From Odobenus rosmarus divergens (lineage: Eukaryota > Chordata > Mammalia > Carnivora > Odobenidae): a stretch of 64,000 nucleotides of DNA. Where the stretch lies: positions 314,784-378,783 of the forward strand of contig NW_004451414.1 in NCBI RefSeq assembly GCF_000321225.1, read 5' to 3'. How positions within the stretch are numbered: position 1 is the first letter of the stretch; every line of letters begins with the position of its first letter. Of the stretch, positions 33,801-46,424 are shown piece after piece. The notes beneath the pieces are model-generated. The model ran no database searches and was not told where the DNA came from. It saw nothing but the letters and a program-made list of their open reading frames with translations. Made by a program: the position numbers and the translations under genes.

Positions 33801-34744
33801 CAGTCCTAGCAATGTCTCAAATTGTTGATCTTCTAGGAATTATTTCTTTACATCTCATTCTACCAGATTAATAAATATGTGATTTTTCTTGTTCTAAAAT
33901 AAATTCAAGAAATGTCAAAATGATGGCTTTATACACAGCACAGAGCCTTTAGAAGTAGAAGGGAAAATTGTGTCGCAAGCCTTAGAGTTATTTAAAGATA
34001 AAAGAAAAGCTCTAAGATATTGCAAGGTCCTTAAATATAGGCATAAATTATAGGAATAAATGTAAAAATAAATTGGAATTGGAAAGCATTCCAAGGGTAG
34101 ATGTCTGATACTGTTATCACCTCAGAAGTATACAAGTTCTGGAATTGAAGCAACATAGCTAAAGTCAATACACATGCAAGACGCATTACACTAGAATCTG
34201 GAGGGTTTTTTCCTTTTACAGGAAAGGGAAGTACAACATTTTTTAGGAGTTTACATTCTCTGTGATTGCTTTCATTTCAATAAATAAGATCAAGAAGAAA
34301 ATGAAGGTGTTTAATTATCGCCCAAAATCCAACAATTAATAGACACAAAGTAGAACTGATTTAGTTTATGACACCATAAATTCAACATCCCATTGTTCTA
34401 AAAGTGCCTTTCATTTATTCATTAGTGTTGTTATTCAGCATGATTGCATGCCTGCTCTGTCCCAGGCTCTCTGCTGTGGACTGACAATGCAGTCACTTCT
34501 GGTATCATGGCAGTGACCCTCAGAAGGATTTGTTTGTATTTATAAAATACCTGGGAGGCAGAGAGATAACATTTTTTTGTGTGCGTAAATGCATAAACAT
34601 TGCCTGAACGGCTATATCATCACCTGCCAGATAGGTACATTCGCCAAGCTGGGTCAACAATGTTTGTGTATGCTTAGTAACATCCCTCTTTGAAGTATGC
34701 CTACCTCCCAAGACACGTGCCACCCCTGCTCCCAAATCCATCAT
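33801..34744. other. Unique spacer, no gene seen
   Basis: A weak antisense L2 wording occurs at 34385-34510 (GCCTGCTCTGTCCCAGGCTC). Otherwise nothing recognised. Confidence 0.5.
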
Positions 34745-34925
34745 TTTTCTTTCTTTCCTGGCTCCTTTGAGTTTTTCCTCAACATAGCACAGATCATCAC
34801 TTATTTGTTTGTATCTGTTTCTTGTTCATCATTATATCTCCTGTTCTTGGCACAATGCTTAGAAAAGGAAAAGAGATGAATGGTTATTTGTTGAGTGAAT
34901 GTTGGTTATTTTTTGAATGAACAAA
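34745..34925 (+). repeat. L2 3' end, sense
   Basis: CTCCTTTGAGTTTTTCCTCAAC, ATATCTCCTGTTCTTGGCACA, and TTTGTTGAGTGAATG...TTTTGAATGAACAAA give the L2 order. Confidence 0.7.
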
Positions 34926-35054
34926 TGGCAATTCACAATTATATGAACTCTGAAACCTGCCCTGGGTCCGGAAATGAGGGAAATATAGCTTACTCCCTGA
35001 CCAGGCTATTCCCAACCATGGGCTATCTATGTTACTATCTTTGAAAAGATACAT

Positions 35055-36630
35055 TTTTTTAAGAATAGAAAACCCAGAAACGGACCCACAACTATATGGT
35101 CAACTAATCTTTGACGAAGCAGGAAAGAATACCCAATGGAAAAAAGACAGTCTCTTCAAAAAATGGTGTTGAAACCTGGACAACAACAAGCAGAAGAATG
35201 AAACTGGACCACTTTCTTACACCGTACACAAAAATAAATTCAAAATGGATGAAAGACCTAAATGTGAGATAGGAAACCATCAAAATCCTAGAGACCAACA
35301 CAGGCAGCAACCTCTTTGACCTCGGCCATAGCAACTTCTTACTAGATATGTCTCCTGAGACAAGGGAAACAAAAGCAAAAATGAACTATTGGGATTTCAT
35401 CAAGATAAAAAGCTTCTGCACAGCAAAGGAAACAATCAATAAAACTAAAAAGCAACCTTTGGAATGGGAGAAGACATATGCAAATGACATATCTGATAAA
35501 GGGTTAGTATCCAAAATCTATAAAGAACTTATCAAACTTAACACCCCAAAACAGATAACCCAGTTAAGAAATGGACAGAAGACATGAATAGACATTTTCC
35601 CAAAGAAGACATACAGATGACCAACAGACACATGAAAAGATGCTCAACATCACTCATCATCAGTGAAATACCAACCAAAACCACAGTGAGATAACCCCTC
35701 ATACCTGTCAGAATGGCTACAATTAACAACACAGGAAACAGCAGGTGTTGGCGAGGATGTAGAGAAAGGGGAACAAAGGGAGAAGGGGCTGCAAACTGGT
35801 GCAGCCACTCTGGGAAACAGTTTCTCAAAAAGTTAAAAATAGAACTACCCTACAATCCAGCAATTGCACTACTAAGTATTTACCCAAAGGATACAGAAAT
35901 ACCGAATCAAAGAGGCACATGCACCCTGATGTTTATAACAGCATTATCAACAATAGCCAAATTATAGGAAGATCGACTGATGAATGGATGAAGAAGATGT
36001 GGTGTGGCCGCCTGGGTGGCTCGGTTGTTAAGCGTCTGCCTTCGGCTCAGGTCATGGTCTCAGGGTCCTGGGATCGAGTCCCGCATCGGGCTCCCCGCTC
36101 AGCAGGAAGCCTGCTTCCCCCTCCCCCACTCCCCCTGCTTGTGTTCCCTCTCTTGCTGTCTCTCTCTGTCAAATAAATAAATAAAATTTATATAAAAAAA
36201 AAGAAGATGGGGTGTATATACACAATGGAACATTATTCAGTCATAAAAAAGAATGAAATCTTGCCCTTTGCAATGACATGGATGGAACTAGAGTGTATTA
36301 TGCTAAGCAAAATAAGTCAAAGATGAATACCATATGATTTCATTCATATGTAGAACTTATGAAATAAAACAGATGAATGTGGGGAAAAAGGGAAAAAAAG
36401 AGAGGTAAACCATAAGAGAGACTCTTAACTCTAGGGAACAAACTGAGGGTTGCTGGAGGGGTGGTGGGTGGGGGGATGGGCTAAATGGGTGACAGGGATT
36501 AAGGAGGGCACTTGTGATGCGCACTGGGTATTACATGTAAGTGATGAATCACTAAATTCTACTCCTGAAACTGACATTACACTATATGTTAACTAACTAG
36601 AATTTAAATAAAAACTCAAAACATTAAAAA
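35055..36630 (+). mobile_element. 5'-truncated L1 with target duplication
   Basis: The insertion begins in the ORF2 C-terminal third. An open piece at 35348-35587 reads as ORF2p (WDFIKIKSFCTAKETINKTK). It passes into a 3' UTR with a single G-rich unit and ends in AATTTAAATAAAAACTC plus poly-A. AAAAGATACAT is repeated at 35044-35054 and 36631-36641. The reverse-transcriptase active site is absent, so the copy is dead on arrival. A CanSINE interrupts it at 36006-36200. Confidence 0.95.
36006..36200 (+). mobile_element. CanSINE inside L1
   Basis: Full-length, little diverged CanSINE. AAGAAGATGTGGTGT at 35991-36005 is duplicated with one change at 36201-36215. Confidence 0.97.
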
Positions 36631-36895
36631 AAAAGATACATCTTTGAAGTGCAAGAACAATGGGGACTCCCTCTTAACCTGAGAGAATCAAGCTCTATTG
36701 CGCTGAAGCATCTACTGTATGTTGGAAATTAACTTCCCTCTTATGCATCTAGAATGTTCTGTGTCATCCTTAGGAAAACTGCAAAAATAGTCACTGAAAT
36801 CATTTTCTGTGTTCAGATGAAAAAGGCCAAGGGGAGGTATGCCCGTACCTGAGGGGCAACTTTTCCATACTGTATCATTGCAAATACACTGAGTA

Positions 36896-36985
36896 ACTAT
36901 AACTATATATAAATATATATATATATATATAAAACTGTGTGTGTGTGTATATATATATATGTATATATATATGAAACTATATATA
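36896..36985. repeat. (TA)n-(GT)n-(TA)n microsatellite
   Basis: Alternating TA, then GTGTGTGTGTG, then TA again, symmetric in layout. Confidence 0.95.
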
Positions 36986-38222
36986 ATTAACTAGATGATT
37001 GCTCTTCATTTTTGGCTCAGTCCCTCCATTTCCCCCTCTTCTGATTGATCCTGACCAGTTTAATTCTATATTGGCGGCAGGAACCTATATTTTGACACTT
37101 TTATTTCAACGCATCACTATTAGGTAACACTTCGGGTCCTGTTTGTCAACCTTTGTACTGCATCACCAGAGGGCCCCTAGGCACGGGAAGTTCCATGCTT
37201 CTGGTCCCCTGTGTTCCTCATGCAGTGTCTGATATTTTCAGCAAGACACAGAACACAATCAGTGCCAAGAATTTCGGGAGATTGGGGCAGGGAACCTAGA
37301 ACCCCACTATCAAGTCTGTTGCAGAGCATACAGCAATAGAAGCTAATCCAGGGACAGCCAGCACAGGGGGTGGAAGGAGTGAGCGGGACTGAGCGTTCCC
37401 CATCCAGTGGATGCCTGCTGGCTGGCTGACTCACCATTTATTTCCCTCGCCTCATTCTCCTGAGAAAAATAGGACTCCCTCTCCCTATGCTTTGCTGCTC
37501 TTGGTAGGAGCCCAAACCTCAAAGCACCTGGGACAAGAAGGTGAAAACAAGGGTTTTTGATCACGTTATATGAAGCCTTGATACAAGAAGAGAGCCTACC
37601 TCCTTCTGTTTCCATGAAACAAAATATGGCTCAGCAGTTTGCTTAATCAGAATACATCTTGGCTATTTTTTTCGGCTATTTTATCACGTTAAGTCTGCCA
37701 ACCATTCTTTTAAGATGGATGTGACAGCAACAGTGCAATCCGTATGTCTCTCCAACAACAAGAAGTAGAGCATTATTATAGATCCGGGAGAGGCACGCTT
37801 TTCATGTATCTTTATTGTGCTACCGAATTTCTAAAGTACAGACCCTCATCTAAAATTTCAAGTAGTATCTATAACAGCCTAGAATTGTTTTCTCATGTCA
37901 TTTGTGGGGATAAGTGATACTGATAAATAAAATAAGTCATTCAGTTAGGGTTTTTCTTTGTGTATGAAAGATGTTTGCTATCACTTAGTAAGTTTAAAAA
38001 TAAAAGATCAGCCCTACACAGACTACTCCCTTCCTCAAAGACCTAAGTCGGCTCTGGGTGTGTTGACCAGACCAAGAAGTTCGCCATTTGGCTTAAGTCG
38101 CTGAGGAAAATGAGATGAAGCATATTTCCATGCTTCTTGATGGTTTTTCCCTTCGGAGAAACTATTAGAATAATAACCCAGTACTCAGGAAGCATAAATA
38201 TATAACAGCAATAAAAGCAGGT
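36986..38222. other. Unique spacer, no gene seen
   Basis: No repeat recognised. The two overlapping minus-strand frames at 37177-37437 and 37343-37615 have no known domain. Confidence 0.5.
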
Positions 38223-38223
38223 A

Positions 38224-38543
38224 CAGTTGACCTTGGAACAGCATGCGTTTGTATTACACAGTCCACTTAAACGCGAATTTTTTTGGATAAAAATGTATTT
38301 CTCTTCTTTATGATTTCCATAACAACATTTTCTTTTCTCTAGCTTATTTTATTGTAAGAATACAGCATTTAATACATGTAACATACAAAATGTGTGTTCC
38401 TTGACCGGTGATGTTATAGGTAAGGATTCCTGTCCACAATAGGCTATTAGTAGTTAAGTTCTGGGGGGAGTCAAGGTTACAGTGGATTTTTGGCTGCCCA
38501 AGGATCAGTGCTTCTAACCCCCATGTTGTTCAAAGGTCAACTC
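38224..38543 (+). mobile_element. Tc1/mariner Tigger-like MITE, complete
   Basis: Left end CAGTTGACCTTGGAACAGC and right end GTTGTTCAAAGGTCAACTC are inverted copies. TA occurs directly outside both (38222-38223 and 38544-38545), as expected for a TA-target transposon. The interior (CTAGCTTATTTTATTGTAAG, ACATACAAAATGTGTGTTCC, GGCTATTAGTAGTTAAG) matches a common mammalian non-autonomous family whose name I do not recall with certainty. No transposase frame. Confidence 0.85.
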
Positions 38544-38549
38544 TACTAG

Positions 38550-38725
38550 ACCACTTATTGAGAGCAAGCAGGTACTCTTCTAAGCATTTTACATTTATCA
38601 GTTCATTTAAGCCTGATAAAAACCCTATGCAAGAGATGCCACTAGAATCTCATTTTACCTATTAGGAAACTCAGGCAATGAGGGAAAAGTAACCTTCAGT
38701 CACACAGGAAGTAGGTTGAAACAAT
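38550..38725 (-). repeat. MIR, antisense
   Basis: CACTTATTGAGAGCAAGCAGG, TTCTAAGCATTTTACATTTA, GCCTGATAAAAACCCTATGC, CTATTAGGAAACTCAGGCAA. Confidence 0.85.
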
Positions 38726-38729
38726 ACTG

Positions 38730-39835
38730 AAATAAAAACAGTTGGGGGAGAATGGTACCTCCTGTCACTAAATTTTGTTTCCATCACCACTTAATTAAAA
38801 CTTGGCTTAGGAAAATTTTCATTTTCTCAAAATAAGAAAAAAAAAATCCGCTTGTCTTAGGCCAGGCCTCCCCTCCTAGCTATTAGCAGCTTGCATGTTA
38901 TAACACATGGTGCATCCTCCTGCTAACAAAGTTAAATGGAGGCCAGTTCTCACCAAATATTCATGCTGTGGGTAAAGAGAACTGCTATCTGTTCCTGTGG
39001 ATTGTGTTATCTGTGGTGATGTCATCAGAATCTTTCTGCATCAGAATCAGAATTACAGAGACTTCTGAAATCCCCAAGAGTCCCCAGAATGGGCATTCTA
39101 GCCATCATCATCTCCCTGCCGCAAAATGTATTAAAGAACCAAGTCTCTGGTTCATTCAAACAGCCATCTTCCTCTTGCCCACGGAGTTCCTTGCTATAGC
39201 ACGTTGCTGTCTCTGGCTACCCTGGGCTTAGCAAGAACAATTCCTTACTGGGGCCTTACTGAATATTTAAAAAGAGCAGTAGTTTTTAAATACAGTTACC
39301 TACAGCTTCCTTAGTAGCTTGTGCAAGTATCTTGTGCACTTCAAGTGAGCCTCTTTACCTAAACCCTACCTATACAGACCTCAGCCTCCAAAATAAAATT
39401 TGCCACATTTTAAATCCGAGGCAAATTCAAGGTAACAAACGGCCTCAGGTTCCGCTATGTACAACACAGAAATTTTATAGCTCCTTAGCTTATGTTTTAG
39501 TTCCGGACTTTGCTCCCCAAATGATGAAGCTAATTTAATTAAGGGTCTGTGGAAGCAATGACCTGTTTAGTGCTGGAAATAGGAAACAACACACATCATT
39601 TCTGTCCTTTCCTGCATCCCCATCCGCCCTCAAACCTAGTGATGTGAGCATCTTGCAGACAATGCCCTGTGGATTTAAGAAACATGGCAGGTCAGAGAAT
39701 TCTCAGACTAATCTTAAGTACATGGCTTATTGTAGGGACCCACGCGTATAAATCTGAGAGAACACAGTGTTGAGAAAAGTCAGGCTAATCAGAGGCTTCA
39801 CAACCTAAGGAGCCCCATAGTCAATGACAGTTAAC
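38730..39835. other. Unique spacer, no gene seen
   Basis: Frames at 38968-39231 and 39332-39538 have no known motif; the first has a hydrophobic start but no supporting context. Confidence 0.5.
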
Positions 39836-39839
39836 TTTG

Positions 39840-40080
39840 GTTGAACACTCATCTCTGGCCAGGCACCTTTCTAAATGCTTTACATGTTTTTACTCATTTA
39901 TCTTCACAGGGAAATGATGAAATAGGTACTATTCTTATCATCCATGTTTTACACATGAGAACCCTGAAGCACAGAGAAGTTAAGTGACTAGCCAAGGTCA
40001 CACAGCTAGTTGGAGGCAGAGTCAAACATTTGGATCCAAGCCTTCCAGCTTCAGAATCCCTGAGCTGAACTACTCTATTC
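39840..40080 (-). repeat. MIR, antisense, well preserved
   Basis: TTTCTAAATGCTTTACATG, ATAGGTACTATTCTTATCAT, CAGAGAAGTTAAGTGACTAGC, CAAGGTCACACAGCTAG. One of the best MIR copies in the window. Confidence 0.95.
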
Positions 40081-40084
40081 CAAC

Positions 40085-40649
40085 TGCTTCTCAGAATATA
40101 AATTTAACGTTGCTGTCCTCTTCTTCCTGGCCTCAGAGATAAAGAAATGATCAGTAAATTACCTGAGGGTTCATGGAGAAGGTGGATTTCAGAAAAACCT
40201 GTGTTTGGGTTTTTCATTTGTTTTTGGAGGGGGACGTTGTTTTTTGGTACTGGAAAGAGAAAGACTCCTTATAATAATTATTGTAATGTTTGCCTAGCAA
40301 AGAACCTTTGGACACATTTATCTGACATTCCAGGGTGGGAGTAAACAACAGTTAAGGACCCCATTTGTACTTATGGTTATGACGATTTAAGAATCCAGTG
40401 AATACCAAAAGCACCAACGTTGGTCACAAAAGATACAAACAGAGCAGCATACCCAGAGGGTTAGGGATTCCTGAGCCCATTTTATCCCACTATATCCAAT
40501 CGATACGGCTTTGTTGATAGAAACATTCCGCTTTCAACCTTTCCAGTATTCCCGACATTTATTTAGACCCAAGGAACAAAGAGGAAATTTCACTGTAGTC
40601 TACAAAAGCAATCAAGTCATTGGACCATCTCCACTGCAGAGTTTCGAAC
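40085..40649. other. Unique spacer, no gene seen
   Basis: No repeat recognised. Short frames at 40147-40344 and 40511-40714 have no known motif. Confidence 0.5.
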
Positions 40650-40820
40650 TAACAAATGCCATTTCTCTTTGGAGAGCAGGGATGATTCTGGAGCTTTCAA
40701 AGCCTACAATCTAAACTAGAATATAAGGAGAGCCTGAGCCTTATTTACCTTGCACACTTATGTGTTGCAGGTGCCGAGAAACATGCCCAGCAGATAGTAG
40801 GCACTGAATATACTGAGTGA
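40650..40820 (+). repeat. L2 3' end, sense
   Basis: AACTAGAATATAAGGAGAGCC, TGCCCAGCAGATAGTAGGC and ACTGAATATACTGAGTGAA give the L2 terminus order. Confidence 0.65.
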
Positions 40821-41107
40821 AAGTTGGTCAGTGAATGACTTGGAACACCAGAGTTCACTGAGTCTGGTTCCATTCCTGGTTTGAGGGAAACGGGTAGCAC
40901 CCTTACACAAATTTATTCTATAATTCCTTCTGCAGGATTTGCAACCTGAAAACATAACAGACAAGGGAAATCTTGGCTCAAACTTACACTTCTAAGACTA
41001 TTATAGCAGCCCCGGGACTTGTTGACTATAATACCAGCATGTGATCACTGGTTGAAGGTAAAGAGGTCTATCCACCCAAAGCATGTACCTCAAACTCATT
41101 TGCAAAG
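40821..41107. other. Unique spacer, no gene seen
   Basis: Nothing recognised. Confidence 0.5.
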
Positions 41108-41143
41108 TCGTGCAGTATAATGGTTAAGAATTTGATCCTTGGG

Positions 41144-42118
41144 TGCACTACTGGGTATTTACCACAAAGATACAAATGTAGGGATCCGAATGGGTACGTG
41201 TACCCCAATGTTTTTGGAGCAGCAATGTCCACAATAGCCAAACTGTGGAAAGAGCCAAGATGTCCATCGACAGATGAATGGATAAAGAAGATGTGGTCTA
41301 TATACACAATGGAATATTATGCAGCCATCAAAAGGAATGAGACCTTGCCATTTGCAACAACGTGGATGGAACTGGAGGGTGTTATGCTGAGTGAAATAAG
41401 TCAATCAGAGAAAGACATGTATCATATGACCTCACTGATATGAGGAATTCTTAATCTCAGGAAACAAACTGAGTGTTGCTGGAGTGGTGGGGGTTGGGAG
41501 GGATGGGGTGGCGGGGTGATAGACATTGGGGAGGGTATGTGCTATGGTGAGCGCTGTGAATTGTGCAAGACTGTTGAATCACAGATCTGTACTTCTGAAA
41601 CAAATAATGCAACACATGTTAAGAAAAAAAGGGCGCCTGGGTGGCTCAGTTGGTTAAGCGACTGCCTTCGGCTCAGGTCATGATCCTGGAGTCCCTGGAT
41701 CGAGTCCCGCATCGGGCTCCCTGCTCGGCAGGGAGTCTGCTTCTCTCTCTGACCCTCCCCCCTCTCATGTGCTCTCTCTCTCATTCTCTCTCTCTCAAAT
41801 AAATAAAAAAAAAAATCTTTAAAAAAAAAAAAGAAAAAAGAAAAAAGAAAAAGAAGAAGATAGCAGGAGGGGAAGGATGAAGGGGGGTAAGTCGGAGGGG
41901 GAGACGAACCATGAGAGACGATGGACTGAAAAACAAACTGAGGGTTCTAGAGGAGAGGGGGGTGGGGGGATGGGTTAGCCTGGTGATGGGTGTTAGGGAG
42001 GGCACATTCTGCATGGAGCACTGGGTGTTATGCACAAACAATGAATCATGGAACACTACATCAAAAACTAATGATGTAATGTATGGTGATTAACATAACA
42101 ATAAAAAATTTAAAAAAA
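41144..42118 (+). mobile_element. 5'-truncated carnivore L1 with two 3' UTR units
   Basis: The open part at 41120-41443 reads as the ORF2p C-terminus (STIAKLWKEPRCPSTDEW, MEYYAAIKRNETLPFATTW). Two G-rich 3' UTR units follow, at about 41444-41620 and 41855-42105. They are separated by an A-rich link into which a CanSINE inserted. AATTTGATCCTTGGG is repeated at 41129-41143 and 42119-42133. The second unit matches 20-290 of the window. No functional reverse transcriptase. Confidence 0.93.
41631..41832 (+). mobile_element. CanSINE inside L1 3' UTR
   Basis: Full-length CanSINE with TCTCTCTCTCAAATAAATAAA. It entered the A-rich link between the two L1 3' UTR units. AAGAAAAAA-type duplicates on both sides cannot be delimited exactly. 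Confidence 0.95.
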
Positions 42119-42334
42119 AATTTGATCCTTGGGGTCAGATGTAAATTCAAATCTGAGCTCCACCATTAATAAGCTGCATTTTGAGTATCTCTTAACCTCT
42201 GTTCCCTTGTGTTTAAAATCAAGGTAATAATGCATTACAAATCTTTTTGTAAGAATTCTTTGCGGTAACTTACAAGAGGGGCTAGCAGAATGCCTGGCTA
42301 TAAGGAAATGCTGAATAGATGGTTGGAAAGGGTA

Positions 42335-43044
42335 TAATGGAAACATGCTGAATACTCCTTCATTCTGAGGTTCATTCTCATATAATACTTTTATCACTAA
42401 AAGCACACGGATTTGATGATCACCAATTTTTCTTTTAAACAGTCTGTGTCCCCCACAGGTCACTGAACCTCTCAGAAAAGAATTCTGATGTCCTCTAGCT
42501 ATGTGCCCCATGAACCCTGGCAAGACAAGGGCTCATCACCATGGCATTGGGAAGTCAGCTGTGCTATGCTCATAAAGAGAATACATTTCACTAAATGAAA
42601 GAATGTATGTGGTTTCTAGAAATGCTTAGCTTGTTTCTGGGCCAGGATCCTCATATCTGTTATCCTCAGACTGCCTTTCCGAATAACTGTAATGAAAAGA
42701 ACCCTTGACTTTTCCATACCTTGAAGATTCCAATCTAGTGTGTTATTCTAACATCCACACATTCAGGAGGCTCTTGGACTCTCTGTCCACTCAGGAATTT
42801 TCTTACCTGTATTAAGGGAATCTGACTTAGTCACAGAAAATATTTGTGCTTATTTGGTGATATAAGTCATAAAATATTAAAAGACATGTTGCAGATAAAA
42901 ACATTTAATTAGCTTAAAATGATTATTGCACATACTAGCAATGTCATCCTAAGAGGGAGATTATCGGATACAAGGAGGAAAGGAATGGAAATGAGGCAAA
43001 TATTTTAAAATTCATGCACTATACCAGAAGCTAGGATACTTCAC
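42335..43044. other. Unique spacer, no gene seen
   Basis: No repeat recognised. The 137-codon minus-strand frame (42110-42523) overlaps MIR for most of its length and has no known domain. Confidence 0.5.
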
Positions 43045-43295
43045 TACCAGCATTTACTGGCCTTAACGTGTGCCAACCTCTATGCTAGCACTTTATGCCC
43101 ACTCTCTCTCATATAATCATCACAACTAGTCTTTGATGTTGGTAAAGCAGATCCCTTTTTTCAAAGTGGGGAGGCCTTAGCAGAAAAGGGATAACTTGCC
43201 CAAGGTCCCTTATCCAAGAGGTGGTGTGTTCAGAACTTGAACTCCCAAATCTGGATCCGAAATCTCAGATTTCTCATGCTACCATTTCACGTGCC
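43045..43295 (-). repeat. MIR, antisense
   Basis: CAGCATTTACTGGCCTTAACG, CATATAATCATCACAACTAG, GGATAACTTGCCCAAGGTCC, GGTGGTGTGTTCAGAACTTG. Confidence 0.88.
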
Positions 43296-44541
43296 CCACT
43301 GTTGACTTAAACAGAGGGTAAAATCTTGACCCTCATAATTAGAAAGAGTAGGTGTGTGGGATACAATTTTTTGACCAGTTTACAGCAACAGATAATGTTA
43401 TATAGGAGGACAACTTCATTGTCTCTCTATATCACTGAGATAAAGATGAACCCCAACTTCTCAGTCAAATGAAGAATGAGCTAGATCTTGATTTTGCTTG
43501 AACCAGAGATCAACAGGTTTTAACAGAACTCTGAAATTCTGAAGTCTCCACTTATATTTTGTTGTGTTTGTATCTTGGGTCCAATTGCAGCTCAACTGGT
43601 TACAGAGAGCAAGTTTTCCTTACTCACTCACCATCTTCTCCTAACTCATGGCTTTTCCTCCAAAACCTTCTCTGGGTATTTTCATCAATAGGCTTCATAA
43701 TCAGAAATATAAAGAGAATCACAGCAACACCAATTCTACCCCCGGGACAGGTTCCTGAAGGCAAGCTTCAGACACTTCACTTGCTTTTCAGACAAGAGTA
43801 GAAATAATTGGGCTGCACTAGGTCTATTTTTAGGAAATTATTCTGAAGAACAATCATTAGGTAGGGAAGATTCTACCTTCTCCATCTCCATGGGCTTGCT
43901 AAATGAGGACAGCAGTTTGTGAAAAGGTGGTTGTAAGCTTTTAAAACCACCACACTTCATATAGTAGTTGGTTTCTTAAATATTTCAATGGGCATGGCCT
44001 GGAAGCCCAAACTAAAAAGAAAAATACCCATCGTTAGCTCTAATTTATTAACGATTCTTCTCTACAATGTCCAGGACTAGGTGACGTGCTCAGAAAAAAA
44101 AAAAATCCATATAAATTTGTGTCATAAAAGCAAATGTCATGATTATTAAACCATGGGAGAGTCTGTCAGTTGGTGGGATATTTGTTTTTATGCTGGGTCC
44201 CCCTGGGGATGGGGGTGGGGAACCTGTGCAGCACCTGGTTTCCCAACTGAGCTCTATCTCCTGAGATTTGCAGTTACCTCAGTGCCTCTCACTTACACAA
44301 GTGGTTTAGGACAACTCAAATTGTCCAGGCCAAAGACGCTGGCTCTAAGGCTGGTCCTGCTGGATTTAAATAAATTCCCTCATCTCGAAACTGTGTGGAT
44401 GGGACTAGGTGATGTCTAAGTTTCTCCAGAAGCCTCAGATTCGGGAGGCTCCTTCTTCTACTCCCTCCACCCTATTCACAGACAGCTTCCTGGCCTCTTC
44501 CCCTCCCCAAGGCAAATGCCACTGGAAGCAGGGGCGACCGT

Positions 44542-45141
44542 GTGAACTGGTCTGGTGGTCAGACTCCACGACACAGAGGGTCCACTTTCACCATGAGGCA
44601 GAGTCACTGTAAGGGGAATGCGCACTTGGAAGTGACTTTCCTTTCCGGCTCTCGGGCATGGAGCTGGATGCGAAATAGACCCCAGGCTTGTTCCCTGCTC
44701 CACTCTACCCCCTCTTCTCTGACAACAGCCAAGCCTGAGCCCACGCCTCCGGATGCAGCTTCGAGGCCATCTCCGGCAACGGGTTGGAAACAATCACATT
44801 TCCCCACAGTCTCTCCTTCTCCCTCACCCTGTCCTTCCATTCCTGGGCATCTAGCAGGGGATGGACTAGGAGTAACTAGCTGGGAGGAAATGAAACATTG
44901 GGCTCATACAGTCCCGTTGGCTTTCCTGGAGTTCTACGGACTGAGATCTCAAGCCCGAAACCAACTACCAAACATGTGGTTGTGGCCATTTACCTTCCAT
45001 GCGCTCCACTTGGGTGTGCTTTCCCAGAGAAAATTCCAGGGAGGGTGGGAGATGGGGCTGGATAGCTGGGAGGCAGAGGCTCTGAATTCCTTGGCTCTAA
45101 CACTACTGTCACCAAGAATAGTACAATTACCAAAAAGATAG
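44542..45141 (+). other. Longest ORF (199 codons), no known domain
   Basis: An ATG-to-stop frame with no signal peptide, membrane segment or known motif. It has a Ser/Pro-rich middle (residues about 55-105). Overlapping open frames exist on the minus strand over the same DNA, which points to base composition rather than coding. It starts within unique DNA and no splice or promoter signal is evident. It could be a chance frame (most likely), a lineage-specific gene, or part of a non-coding transcript. Confidence 0.12.
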
Positions 45142-45378
45142 TTTGGAGAACACACTTTGATTTCAGAAACAAATATAAACAATTTTATCCATAGTTAGCT
45201 TAGACCCTAATTAATAGTGTTTGCTTAAACTATAAGCTCTTACCTGACAAATACATGGCAAAAATTCATTTGTCTGAACTAATTCACAATATAGCCTAGA
45301 CCTCTCTCTTTCTCAGAGTATCTCTAGTTCTATCACTTTCTTTCCTCATCTTTTCCTCTCCTTCTTGCTCTTTCTCTC

Positions 45379-45420
45379 ACACACACACACTCACACACAC
45401 ACACGCATGCACACATACAC
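45379..45420. repeat. (CA)n microsatellite, interrupted
   Basis: CACACACACACACTCACACACA followed by ACGCATGCACACAT, preceded by a pyrimidine-rich tract (45300-45378). Confidence 0.95.
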
Positions 45421-46424
45421 TCTACCGTGTGACCATGCAGGTACATCACGGCATCACACTGAGAGGGACTAAGAGTCCACTCTTTCCCAACAAGTCATCT
45501 TTACCAGGAAGCCTCCTGAACCAGAGCCCGAAGAAGAAATAATATACTGGGTTTTGGTTTTTCCTATCCGAAGCCCACACACATGCCCACCTTGTAACAC
45601 ACATGGCGTCTGGCTTACACACCCTGGCATTTCCCTACCCACTGGGAGCTCTGCACCTCAAACACATTACTGCAACTATGGAGAGTGAATTCTCAAGGAC
45701 ATAACCTGGGCTGAGAAACTGTGCAGGAGAGAGGCAGCTACCTCTGTGTCCAGTGAGCTCAGAGTGCCCTCCTCACCAGCAAAGTCGAACCGAACTCCCA
45801 TCCAGCTTTTCCTGGAGTGCAGTGACCTATCGATAATGCAACTCTCCAGGTCCTTAGCGTCCCATCCTGTCCTGAGACCCCTGTCGTTTCCACACCATTG
45901 ACTGGAGCCTAAATGCTGCTTTGGGTACAGAAGAAAAGGAAATAAAGTTGAAAGAATATTCAGCAGCCACGTCCTCAGGCAGTTACAAAAACTCAGCTTT
46001 AAGGGTGTCTGACTTCCCAGAGAAGAAAGGCGGAAGAGGAAAGACAAAAACATTCAAGAGTTGTCAAACTCCAGAGTTCTTCTTTCCACAGTGATAACAA
46101 ATGCAGGCTATATCAAAGACTTTGCATTTTTCCTAATACGCCCTGAGCAGCTCTCAAGCTCTGTTGCCATTAAGCGACTCGAATGTTTTCTAACGCACAA
46201 GCACATTTATAGTAATTAGACATGGGATACTTCTTTCCGTCCCAGAACCTTAATGCTGGAGCCTGTGGAGGAAGTCTGGCACAGTCTTCTCGGTTACAGT
46301 GGCTACTCTCCTGTACCATCTCTTTTTTCAAGAGGGAGGTATGACGTGGGGTACAGTGATAGGCTGGTACCAAACCCAGGGTGGTCCCCATAGAGCCCAG
46401 AGGGAGAGCTGTGCCAGGGAGCAC

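Larger units (their letters stand above)
41108..42330 (+). repeat. MIR, sense, split by an L1
   Basis: 5' part GTGCAGTATAATGGTTAAGAA at 41109-41130. After the L1 the MIR resumes at 42121 with GGGGTCAGATGTAAATTCAAA, CTGAGCTCCACCATTAATAAG, TTGAGTATCTCTTAACCTC and GCTAGCAGAATGCCTGGC. Confidence 0.92.

Noticed and set aside
35799..36176. 125-codon plus-strand frame
   Set aside because: L1 ORF2 tail running into CanSINE translation.
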